NCBI RefSeq assembly: GCF_040500525.1
Contig: NZ_CP159405.1
Coordinates: forward strand, 186,001-250,000
Direction of reading: 5' to 3'
Length of the DNA: 64,000 nucleotides
From: Azospirillum formosense
GTDB taxonomy: Bacteria > Pseudomonadota > Alphaproteobacteria > Azospirillales > Azospirillaceae
The notes beneath the pieces are model-generated. The model saw only the letters and a list, made by a program, of their open reading frames with translations, made no database searches and had not been told where the DNA came from. Numbering within the stretch: the stretch's first letter is position 1; each line of letters begins with the position of its first letter. The position numbers were made by a program, and so were the translations under genes. Of this stretch, positions 51,737 through 59,095 are shown piece after piece.

Positions 51737-52405
51737 TCAGGACTTCAGGTTGCGTTTGTTGACGCGGCGGGCGATCCAGTCGCCCGTCGATTGAACGATC
51801 TGCACCAGAACGATCAGCACGATCACCACGGCCAGCATGACCTCCGGCAGGAAGCGCTGGTAGCCGTAGCGGATGCCGAGGTCGCCCAGCCCCCCGCCGC
51901 CGACCGCACCCACCATGGCCGAATAGCCGATCAGGCTGACCACCGACAGGGTGAGGCCCAGCGCGATGGCCGGCATCGCCTCCGGCAGCAGGACCTTGCG
52001 GATGATCTGGAAGGGCGTGGCGCCCATGGACTGCGCCGCCTCGATCAGGCCGCGGTCCACCTCGCGCACGGCGCCCTCGACGATGCGGGCGATGAAGGGC
52101 ACGGCGGCGACCGTCAGCGGCACGATGGCCGCGGCGGTGCCGATGGAGGTGCCGGCGATCAGCCGGGTGAAGGGGATGATCGCCACCACCAGGATGATGA
52201 AGGGGGTGGAGCGCGTCATGTTCACCAGCACGCCGACGATCCGGTTGAAGGCGAGATTCTGCAGAAGCTCGCCCCGGCCGGTGACGGCCAGGAGCACGCC
52301 CAGCGGAAGGCCCAGCGCCGTGCCCAGAAGGCCCGACACCGCCACCATGTAGAGCGTGTCGAGAAGCGCCTTAAACAGCAGCGCGTAGATTTCCGGGGAT
52401 AGCAT
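51737..52405 (-). CDS. metI: MetI, methionine ABC transporter permease
   Basis: 222 aa with five membrane helices. Conserved segments: LLDTLYMVAVSGLLGTALGL, the NMTRSTPFIILVVAIIPFTR stretch and the EAA loop GLIEAAQSMGATPFQIIRKV followed by LLPEAMPAI. It pairs with MetN and MetQ. The ATG at 52403-52405 overlaps the end of metN by 35 bp, so the genes are coupled. Confidence 0.95.
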   Translation of the reverse strand: MLSPEIYALLFKALLDTLYMVAVSGLLGTALGLPLGVLLAVTGRGELLQNLAFNRIVGVLVNMTRSTPFIILVVAIIPFTRLIAGTSIGTAAAIVPLTVAAVPFIARIVEGAVREVDRGLIEAAQSMGATPFQIIRKVLLPEAMPAIALGLTLSVVSLIGYSAMVGAVGGGGLGDLGIRYGYQRFLPEVMLAVVIVLIVLVQIVQSTGDWIARRVNKRNLKS

Positions 52406-53435
52406 GACCGAGCACCTCGACACCGAGCTTGTTGACGTTCAGGAGGCTGATGGCCGCCTCGATGGACTGCGGGTTGCCGATGGCCTCCACCACCAGCGTT
52501 CCGAAGGGCGCGCCCTGGATCTCGTCGATCTGGCCGTGCCAGATGTTCAGGTCCAGGTTCAGCTTGCGGCTGATCGCGCTGATCACCGGGGAGGTCGCGC
52601 GCTCGCCGGTGAAGGTGATGCGCAGCACCATGTTCGACCCCGGAACCGGCGTCGCCGACAGGCGGGCGCGCAAGGAGTCCGGGATGCCGCGGTTGATCAC
52701 CGGGTCGACGAAGGTCTTCGTCGTCTCGTGCCTGGGGTGCGCGAAGATGTCGAAGACCGGCCCCTGCTCGATGATCCGCCCGTTCTCCATCACCGCCACC
52801 TTGTGGCAGATCTCCTTGATGACGGCGATCTCGTGGGTGATCAGGACGATGGTCAGCCCCAGCCGCTTGTTGATGTCGGCCAGCAGGTGGAGGATCTGGG
52901 TCGTCGTCTCCGGGTCCAGCGCGGAGGTCGCCTCGTCCGACAGCAGCACCTTGGGCTTGCTGGCCAGCGCGCGGGCGATGCCGACGCGCTGCTTCTGCCC
53001 GCCCGACAGTTCCGCCGGGTAGCGGTCGCGCTTGTCGGTGAGGCCGACGAGGTCGAGCAGCGGCTCCACCGTCTCGCGGATCTGCGCCTTCGCCACCCCG
53101 GCCAGCTCCAGCGGCAGGGCGACGTTGTCGAACACCGTGCGCGAGGACAGCAGGTTGAAGTGCTGGAAGATCATGCCGATGCTGTGCCGGGCCTCGCGCA
53201 GTTCGCGCGGCGACAGGGCGGTGACGTCCACCCCGTCGACCAGAACGCGGCCGGAGGTCGGCTTCTCCAGCAGGTTCACGGTGCGCAGCAGCGTGGATTT
53301 GCCGGCGCCCGAGCGGCCGATGATGCCGTAGATCTCGCCGCGCCCGATGGTCAGGTCGATGTCGGCGAGCGCCTGGACCGGCTGGCCGGTGCCGCGGGAC
53401 GGATAGGTTTTCTGAAGCTGTTCGAAGGTTATCAT
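52371..53435 (-). CDS. metN: MetN, methionine ABC transporter ATPase
   Basis: 354 aa. Walker A is GRSGAGKST, the signature LSGGQKQRVGIARAL and Walker B VLLSDEATSALD. The C-terminal NIL regulatory domain (about 270-345; VLRITFTGERATSPVISAIS) binds methionine and shuts the transporter, so feedback inhibition is expected. The ATG overlaps the stop of the acyl-CoA ligase (ATGA), making the ligase and metNIQ one operon. Confidence 0.95.
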   Translation of the reverse strand: MITFEQLQKTYPSRGTGQPVQALADIDLTIGRGEIYGIIGRSGAGKSTLLRTVNLLEKPTSGRVLVDGVDVTALSPRELREARHSIGMIFQHFNLLSSRTVFDNVALPLELAGVAKAQIRETVEPLLDLVGLTDKRDRYPAELSGGQKQRVGIARALASKPKVLLSDEATSALDPETTTQILHLLADINKRLGLTIVLITHEIAVIKEICHKVAVMENGRIIEQGPVFDIFAHPRHETTKTFVDPVINRGIPDSLRARLSATPVPGSNMVLRITFTGERATSPVISAISRKLNLDLNIWHGQIDEIQGAPFGTLVVEAIGNPQSIEAAISLLNVNKLGVEVLGHAIPGNLRAAV

Positions 53436-55102
53436 ACGCTCTTGGCCTCCCGACGTGCGCCCAGACCGCGGGCCGCGTCGCGCAGGACGGTCTTCTGGAT
53501 TTTACCGGTCGATGTCTTCGGCAGGTCGCTGAACACGACGGTGCGCGGCACCTTGTAGTGCGCAATGCGGTCGCGGCACCATTGAATTATGTCGGACTCA
53601 GAGGGGCGCGCCGCGCCGGGCTTCACCGTCACGAAGGCGCAGGGGCTCTCCCCCCAACGGTCGTCGGGGCGGGCGACCACGGCGGCCTCCAGAACGGCGG
53701 GATGCCGGTACAACGCTTCCTCCACCTCCAGGGACGAGATGTTCTCGCCGCCGGATATGATGATGTCCTTGCTGCGGTCCTTCACCTCGATATAGCCGTC
53801 GGGGTGCAGCACGCCCAGATCCCCGGTGCGGAACCAGCCGTCCTTCAGCGCCTCCCTCGTCGCCGCCGGGTTCTTCAGATAGCCCTTCATCACCGTGTTG
53901 CCGCGCAGCGCGATCTCGCCGATGGTCTGGGCGTCGGCGGGAACCGGCCGGCCGCTCTCGCGGTCGAGCACGGTGGCGTCCTCCACCGCGACATGGTTCA
54001 CCCCCTGCCGCGCGAACTGCAGCGCCAGCCCGTCGGCGTCAAGAGCCCCCCAGCCGTCCTGCGGGGCGCAGACGGTGGCCGGGCCGTAGCATTCGGTCAG
54101 CCCGTACATGTGCACCACCTCGAAGCCCAGCGCCGCCATGCCGGCAAGGACCGCGGAGGGCGGGGCGGCGCCGCCGGTTCCCACGACGACAGGGCGGGGG
54201 GCTGGCCGCCGCACCGACGCCGGGGCGTGGATCAGCATGTTCAGCACGATCGGCGCGCCGCACAGATGGGTGACGCCCAACTCGGCGATGGCGTCGAAGA
54301 TCGCCGCCGGCTCCACCCGGCGCAGGCAGACATGGGTGCCGCCCGCGGCGGTGACGGCCCAGCTGTAGGTCCAGCCGTTGCAGTGGAACATCGGCAGCGT
54401 CCACAGGAAGACACTGTCGGGACGGACGTTCAGGGTGAAGGCGTTGCCCAGCGCGTTCAGATAGGCGCCGCGGTGGTGGTAGACGACGCCCTTGGGGTTG
54501 CCGGTGGTGCCGCTGGTGTAGTTGAGCGCGATGGCCTGCCATTCGTCGTCCGGCCCGCGCCAGGGGGCCGGGTCGGCGGCGGCGAGGAAGTCCTCATACT
54601 CCACGGCACCCAGCGACGGGGCGTCGGGCACCTGCTCGTCGGCGATCTCCACCAGCGTGACGGGGCGCTCCGTCCGGGCGAGCGCCGCCTTGGCGACCGG
54701 AGACAGCTCGCGGTCTACGATCAGGAGCTTCGTTTCGCTGTGGTCCAGGATGAAGGCGATGGCCGCGGCGTCCAGCCGCGTGTTCAGCGCGTTCAGCACC
54801 GCGCCGGCCAGCGGCACCGCGTAATGGGCCTCCAGCAGCGCCGGGACGTTGGGCGCCAGCACCGACACCGTGTCGCCGCGCCCCACCCCGGCCCGCTGCA
54901 GCGCCCCGGCGAAGCGCCGCACCCGGTCGTGGAACTGCGCGTAGGTGATGGTCCGGCGGCCGTGGACGATAGCCGGCTTGTCCGGATAGACCTTCGCCGC
55001 GCGCTTCAGGAAGCTGAGGGGGCTGAGCGGGACGTGGTTCGCAGGGTCGGGGGCGAGACCGCGGTCGAAGATCGAGGCGGTGCGGCTGAACGGGCCGGTC
55101 AT
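53432..55102 (-). CDS. AMP-forming acyl-CoA synthetase (short/medium-chain, DmdB-like candidate)
   Basis: 556 aa ANL-superfamily ligase. The ATP loop is YTSGTTGNPKG, then MYGLTECYGPATVC, the hinge motif GWFRTGDLGVLHPDGYIEVK and the catalytic Lys in KTSTGKIQKTVLRD near the C-terminus. The overall pattern fits enzymes of the DmdB/FadK type, which activate methylmercaptopropionate or medium-chain acids. Direct coupling to metNIQ (4-bp overlap) favours a sulfur-containing acid, but this is inferred. ATG 55102 starts the conserved part. Confidence 0.87.
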   Translation of the reverse strand: MTGPFSRTASIFDRGLAPDPANHVPLSPLSFLKRAAKVYPDKPAIVHGRRTITYAQFHDRVRRFAGALQRAGVGRGDTVSVLAPNVPALLEAHYAVPLAGAVLNALNTRLDAAAIAFILDHSETKLLIVDRELSPVAKAALARTERPVTLVEIADEQVPDAPSLGAVEYEDFLAAADPAPWRGPDDEWQAIALNYTSGTTGNPKGVVYHHRGAYLNALGNAFTLNVRPDSVFLWTLPMFHCNGWTYSWAVTAAGGTHVCLRRVEPAAIFDAIAELGVTHLCGAPIVLNMLIHAPASVRRPAPRPVVVGTGGAAPPSAVLAGMAALGFEVVHMYGLTECYGPATVCAPQDGWGALDADGLALQFARQGVNHVAVEDATVLDRESGRPVPADAQTIGEIALRGNTVMKGYLKNPAATREALKDGWFRTGDLGVLHPDGYIEVKDRSKDIIISGGENISSLEVEEALYRHPAVLEAAVVARPDDRWGESPCAFVTVKPGAARPSESDIIQWCRDRIAHYKVPRTVVFSDLPKTSTGKIQKTVLRDAARGLGARREAKSV

Positions 55103-55143
55103 GACGGAGCTTCCTGAAAAGTCGAAATTTTTGCCCGTTGACA

Positions 55144-55284
55144 CCCCTCTCCCGCCCCGGGAGAGGGAATGGTCACGCGCGTCAGCGTGGGAAGGGTGAG
55201 GGTGCCGGCAGGATCAGCGCCTTGATCCTTGCCGGTACCCTCACCCGGCCCTTCGGGCCACCCTCTCCCGGGGCGGGAGAGGGG
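55144..55284. repeat. Nested inverted-repeat element, family B
   Basis: 141 bp. The outer arms are a perfect 24-bp inverted repeat (55144-55167 and 55261-55284, CCCCTCTCCCGCCCCGGGAG type). Inside, GGGTGAGGGTGCCGGCAGG (from 55194) is inverted in CCTTGCCGGTACCCTCACCC, with one extra base. It lies between the second metQ and the ligase gene and could fold into a long hairpin on either strand. It could act as a terminator or a mobile REP-like unit. Confidence 0.85.
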
Positions 55285-55299
55285 ATGGAGGAACGGCGA

Positions 55300-56079
55300 T
55301 CACCAGGTCGGGATGATGGTGCCGTTGAAGCGCGTGTTGATGAAGTCCCGCACCTCGGCGGAGCGGTACAGCTCGATGAAGCGCTTGATCGCCGGATCCT
55401 CGGCGCGGTCCTTGCGGACGGCCCAGACGAGGTGCCATTTCGACTGGTCGTCCTCCAGAACCAGGGCGGTCTTCGGGCTCAGCCCGGCCAGGACCGCGTA
55501 GTTCAGCGTGATGACCGAGGCGTCCACGTCGTCCAGCGAGCGCGGAAGCTGGGCGGCGTCCAGCTCCACCAGCTTGATCTTCTTCGGGTTGGACGCGATG
55601 TCGGCGATGGAGGTGGTGAGGCCCGCCCCGTCCTTCAGCCCGATCACCCCGGCCTTGGCCAGCAGGAACAGGGCGCGGGCGCCGTTGGTCGGGTCGTTGG
55701 GGATGGAGACGCTGGCCCCCTCCTTCAGGTCGGCCAGCGATTGGACCTTCTTCGCGTAGATGCCCATGGGCACGACGATGCTCTTGGCGACCGGCACGAT
55801 CTCGTAGCCGCGCTGCTTGATCTGGTTGTCGAGGAAGGGCTGGTGCTGGAAGTTGTTGGCGTCGATGTCGCCGGACTGGAGCGCGGCGTTGGGCATGTTC
55901 CAATCGGTGAACTCGATCACCTCCGCCTTCAGCCCCTCCTTGGCGGCGATCTTCGCCGTGTATTCCAGGATCTCGCCATAGGGGCCGGCAGACACGCCGA
56001 GCTTCAGGGCCGCGGCGCCGGCGCCGGTGGAGACTGTGAGAAGGGCGGCGGCGGCAATGGACGTCAGAAAGGCTTTCAC
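55300..56079 (-). CDS. MetQ-like binding protein, copy 2
   Basis: 259 aa, same family as the protein at 50926-51726 and clearly a diverged paralogue: LKLGVSAGPYGEILEYTAKI, DANNFQHQPFLDNQIKQRGY, SVSIPNDPTNGARALFLLAK and VELDAAQLPRSLDDVDAS. The signal peptide is about 1-23 (ending GAGAAA). The start is GTG at 56079 with AAGGA eight bases upstream. It precedes the ligase-metNIQ operon but a large inverted repeat separates them. It may give the same transporter a second specificity. Confidence 0.92.
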   Translation of the reverse strand: MKAFLTSIAAAALLTVSTGAGAAALKLGVSAGPYGEILEYTAKIAAKEGLKAEVIEFTDWNMPNAALQSGDIDANNFQHQPFLDNQIKQRGYEIVPVAKSIVVPMGIYAKKVQSLADLKEGASVSIPNDPTNGARALFLLAKAGVIGLKDGAGLTTSIADIASNPKKIKLVELDAAQLPRSLDDVDASVITLNYAVLAGLSPKTALVLEDDQSKWHLVWAVRKDRAEDPAIKRFIELYRSAEVRDFINTRFNGTIIPTW

Positions 56080-56153
56080 GGAACGGGTCCTTTATGGGCG
56101 GTGTGGAATGGCTTGGTCGGGCGATGGGTGCGTTGTGAAATACAGGCGCGCGA

Positions 56154-56354
56154 TCAGTGCCGCCGCACGCCGGAGCGCCGGGCCGCCAGCTGTTTGGCGG
56201 CGCGCTCGGCCTGTCCGACGTTGCGGAAGGTCTTGCGGTCGAGGTCCTTGAAGGACCAGTCGGACACGAAGAAGGTGAAGCCGCCCTGGCCGGCGACGAC
56301 GATGCCGGCGGACCGGCCCTGAACCTCGATGGCGTAGGCGTTGGAGGTGCTCAT
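56154..56354 (-). CDS. Uncharacterised small protein
   Basis: 66 aa, soluble. AYAIEVQGRSAGIVVAGQGG and FTFFVSDWSFKDLDRKTFRN form a plausible small beta-rich fold, with a basic helical tail (AERAAKQLAARRSGVRR). GGGAGA precedes the ATG at good distance. It is 74 bp upstream of the second metQ on the same strand. I do not recognise a family. Confidence 0.65.
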   Translation of the reverse strand: MSTSNAYAIEVQGRSAGIVVAGQGGFTFFVSDWSFKDLDRKTFRNVGQAERAAKQLAARRSGVRRH

Positions 56355-56767
56355 GACGGTGTTCTCCCTCGGCCCGCGGCGCTGCGGCGCGCGGGTTTCA
56401 AACGGATCGGATGCTGGACGGGACGGCTTGGCGCGCTGAGGTCAGCGGCGACACATGGCGTTGCGCATTCGGCAACACAGGCCCGTCACGGTGCCGGTCC
56501 GATCGGTTGGGGAGGGGAGGGTCATCATGGTCATTCCGGTCACTCCTTCCAGAGTTCCACGACCGGTATCGTGGCGCTTTAGCGTTTGGTGACGCGGCGC
56601 AAGCTGGCGATCAAATTGCCGCGGGGCACCCCCCTTGGGTGTCCGGGTTTTTATCTACAATGCGAGTGGGCATTCGGTCAAGAAGGAAAGTGAATTGATT
56701 CTGTGAAAATACCAATATCACATACATAGAATGTACAATAACCGCTGCAGACATGGACGGCCGGGGT
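56355..56767. other. 413-bp intergenic region with a possible mini-gene and a hairpin
   Basis: On the plus strand a 21-codon reading frame (56527-56592) has a strong ribosome-binding site (GGAGGGGAGGG), and 31 bp later a hairpin GGGCACCC-N5-GGGTGTCC (56624-56644) is followed by five Ts. This looks like a short transcription unit, but no homology can be claimed. The right part (56680-56750) is AT-rich. Confidence 0.35.
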
Positions 56768-57907
56768 TCAGCGCCGGCCGTCCTCGCTGGCCGTCTCCCG
56801 TGGACGGCTCTGCGCGTAGTGCAGCGACAGCGCGTGGATCTGCTCCTCGGTGAGGTTGCGCGCCGCGGCGCCCATGATCCTGGACAGCGGCGTGTCGCCG
56901 TGAGCGTCCCTTTGCCAGAGGCGGAGCTGGTCGGCGATGTAGCTCGCGTGCTGCCCGTCGAGGCGGGGATAGCGCGGGTCGCGGTCCTCGCCGTGGCAGC
57001 CGGAGCAGGCCGGCACCCCGGTGTCGCGGTCGCCGGACTCGGCCAGCCGGGCGCCCAGCGCCAGCAGGGCCGGATCGGCGTCGGCGGGCGGGGGCGGGTA
57101 GGGCGCCGTCTGACCCGCATAATGGTCGGCGAGGCTGCGGAGAATCGACTCGTCCAGTCCGGCGGCCACCGGCTGCATGATGCCGCTGTGCCGTCCGCCA
57201 TCGGCGTAGGCCTTCAGCGTGTGGAAGAGATACTCGGCGTTCTGGCCGGACAGGCGGGGGAAGGCGGCGGCGCTGTCTCCGGGGCCGCCCCCGGCGCCGT
57301 CATAGCCATGGCAGCGGGCGCAATTGTCCAGCACCTCGCGGGTGGAACCGTCCAGCATCGCCAGATCGCCCAGCGCCGAGCGGTCGCCGTCCGGCGCCGT
57401 CTCCCCGAAGGCGAGGCGCCGGTATTCCTCGGCGCTCATGCCGTCCAGCCGGCGCAGGAAGGCGGCCACCGCCCAGGGCTCGTCGTCGCGCGCCTGCGCC
57501 GGCCAGGCGGGCATACCCGCGTATTTGATGCCGTTGTAGGTGATCCAGTAGAGCTGCTTGTCCGTCCAGTCCCCGGCATGGCCCGGCAGGAAGGGCGGGG
57601 CGGGCAGCATGTGGCGCGAGATCGGGTTGCGACCGACGTCCGGCGCGCCGTGGCAGGGTGCGCAGCCGTCCTCGTAATGGCCGGCTCCGCGCCGGATCAG
57701 CGCCGGGTCGTCGAGGTTGGGCGGCTCGCCGACGAAGGCGGCGTGCGTCTCGATGGAGCTGCGCATCGCCATGCCGAAGAACCAAGTGACCGGCGGCCAG
57801 TGCTCCTTGCTGGCGGCGATGTTGTAGAGCCCCGACCAGGCGAACAGGAAGCCCCCCACCGCTTGGGCGCCCAGAACCAGCCCGATGATCGTCAGAACTC
57901 TGCGCAT
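56768..57907 (-). CDS. Triheme cytochrome c (membrane-anchored)
   Basis: 379 aa. An N-terminal anchor (about 5-25) leads to three cytochrome c domains with heme motifs CAPCH (about 82-86), CARCH (about 195-199) and CSGCH (about 300-304). Later Met residues provide candidate axial ligands. It is divergent from the caa3-type oxidase genes 150 bp away, so it probably supplies electrons to that oxidase. A 10-bp hairpin (GGACGGCCGG / CCGGCCGTCC) spans its stop codon. Confidence 0.88.
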   Translation of the reverse strand: MRRVLTIIGLVLGAQAVGGFLFAWSGLYNIAASKEHWPPVTWFFGMAMRSSIETHAAFVGEPPNLDDPALIRRGAGHYEDGCAPCHGAPDVGRNPISRHMLPAPPFLPGHAGDWTDKQLYWITYNGIKYAGMPAWPAQARDDEPWAVAAFLRRLDGMSAEEYRRLAFGETAPDGDRSALGDLAMLDGSTREVLDNCARCHGYDGAGGGPGDSAAAFPRLSGQNAEYLFHTLKAYADGGRHSGIMQPVAAGLDESILRSLADHYAGQTAPYPPPPADADPALLALGARLAESGDRDTGVPACSGCHGEDRDPRYPRLDGQHASYIADQLRLWQRDAHGDTPLSRIMGAAARNLTEEQIHALSLHYAQSRPRETASEDGRR

Positions 57908-58057
57908 GGAGGGGAGGCTCCGCCGGTTGTGAGTGTCCGTCCCCGAGTGAATGCTCCCCCGCCGACCGAAGTTCCGGCGGAACCTGTGGCCTTGCCGTGA
58001 GTTTAGCCGTGCAACGACGATGCCCGCCGCCGCGGGCCAACGCCGCGAGGGGGGTGC

Positions 58058-59095
58058 ATGGACCGCAGGTCTGGCCGCAGCGAGGCACGCAGACGGAACT
58101 GGCGGGGAGCGGCCCTGGCCGGCGGAATGGGGCTCTTGGCGGCCTGCGAGCGGGGGCCGCAGTCCGCGCTGCATCCCGCCGGGCGCAACGCCGAGGCCAT
58201 CCTGGACCTGACGCTGATTCTGGTCGCCGGGGGCGGGGTCATCTTCCTTTTCGTCATGGCGCTGGCGGGGTACGCCGTCATCGCCCGGCCGGAACGCTTC
58301 CCCGGAAGCCGCGCCTGGATCATCGGCGGCGGCCTCGTCTTCCCCATCGTCACGCTGACCGCGCTTCAGGTCTACGAGTTCGCCGTGGCCCGGCAGCTGT
58401 CGGACACCGGCGGTGTGGAGCCGCTGCGCGTCGAAGTCACCGGCTACATGTGGTGGTGGGAGGTCCGCTATCCCGACGTGACGGTGGGGGGCGCCGGGGA
58501 GGGGGGTGAGGTCCTGCGCACCGCCAACCGCCTCGTCATTCCCGCCGGGCGCCCGGTGGAGGTGGTGGTGACCGCGGCGGACGTTATCCACAGCTTCTGG
58601 GTGCCCAGCCTGGGCGGCAAGATGGACATGATTCCCGGCCACGAGAACCGGCTGATCCTGGTCGGGGAGCGGCCCGGCACCTACCGCGGCCAGTGCGCCG
58701 AATATTGCGGCGCCCAGCACGCGCTGATGGCCTTCGACGTGGTGGTGGAGCCTCCCGACCGCTTCGAGGAGTGGCTGGCCACCGAGCGCCGCCCCGCCGC
58801 CGAGCCCGGCGGGCCGCAGCAGGCGGCGGGGCGCAACGCCTTCCTGCGCGCCGGCTGCGGGTCCTGCCACACGGTGCGCGGGACGCCGGCCAACGGGGCG
58901 GCGGGGCCGGACCTGACCCATGTCGGCGGGCGCGGCGCGCTGGCCGCCGGAACTCTGCCCAACACGCCCGAGGCGCTGGCCGGCTGGATCGCCGGGGCGC
59001 AACACATCAAGCCGGAGAACCGCATGCCGTCCTTCCCGATCCTGGGCGGCGACGATCTGCACGCCATCGCCGTCTGGCTGGAGAGCCTGAAATGA
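58058..59095 (+). CDS. coxB: Cytochrome c oxidase subunit II with fused cytochrome c domain (caa3 type)
   Basis: 345 aa. The N-terminus has a lipoprotein-like signal (LLAACERGPQ), then two membrane helices (about 50-75 and 87-107). The cupredoxin domain has the aromatic patch VTGYMWWWEVRYPD and the CuA site H...CAEYCGAQHALM. A fused cytochrome c domain with CGSCH and a later Met follows at about 260-345. The stop overlaps the next ATG (ATGA). This domain order is that of caa3-type oxidases. Confidence 0.94.
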   Translation: MDRRSGRSEARRRNWRGAALAGGMGLLAACERGPQSALHPAGRNAEAILDLTLILVAGGGVIFLFVMALAGYAVIARPERFPGSRAWIIGGGLVFPIVTLTALQVYEFAVARQLSDTGGVEPLRVEVTGYMWWWEVRYPDVTVGGAGEGGEVLRTANRLVIPAGRPVEVVVTAADVIHSFWVPSLGGKMDMIPGHENRLILVGERPGTYRGQCAEYCGAQHALMAFDVVVEPPDRFEEWLATERRPAAEPGGPQQAAGRNAFLRAGCGSCHTVRGTPANGAAGPDLTHVGGRGALAAGTLPNTPEALAGWIAGAQHIKPENRMPSFPILGGDDLHAIAVWLESLK

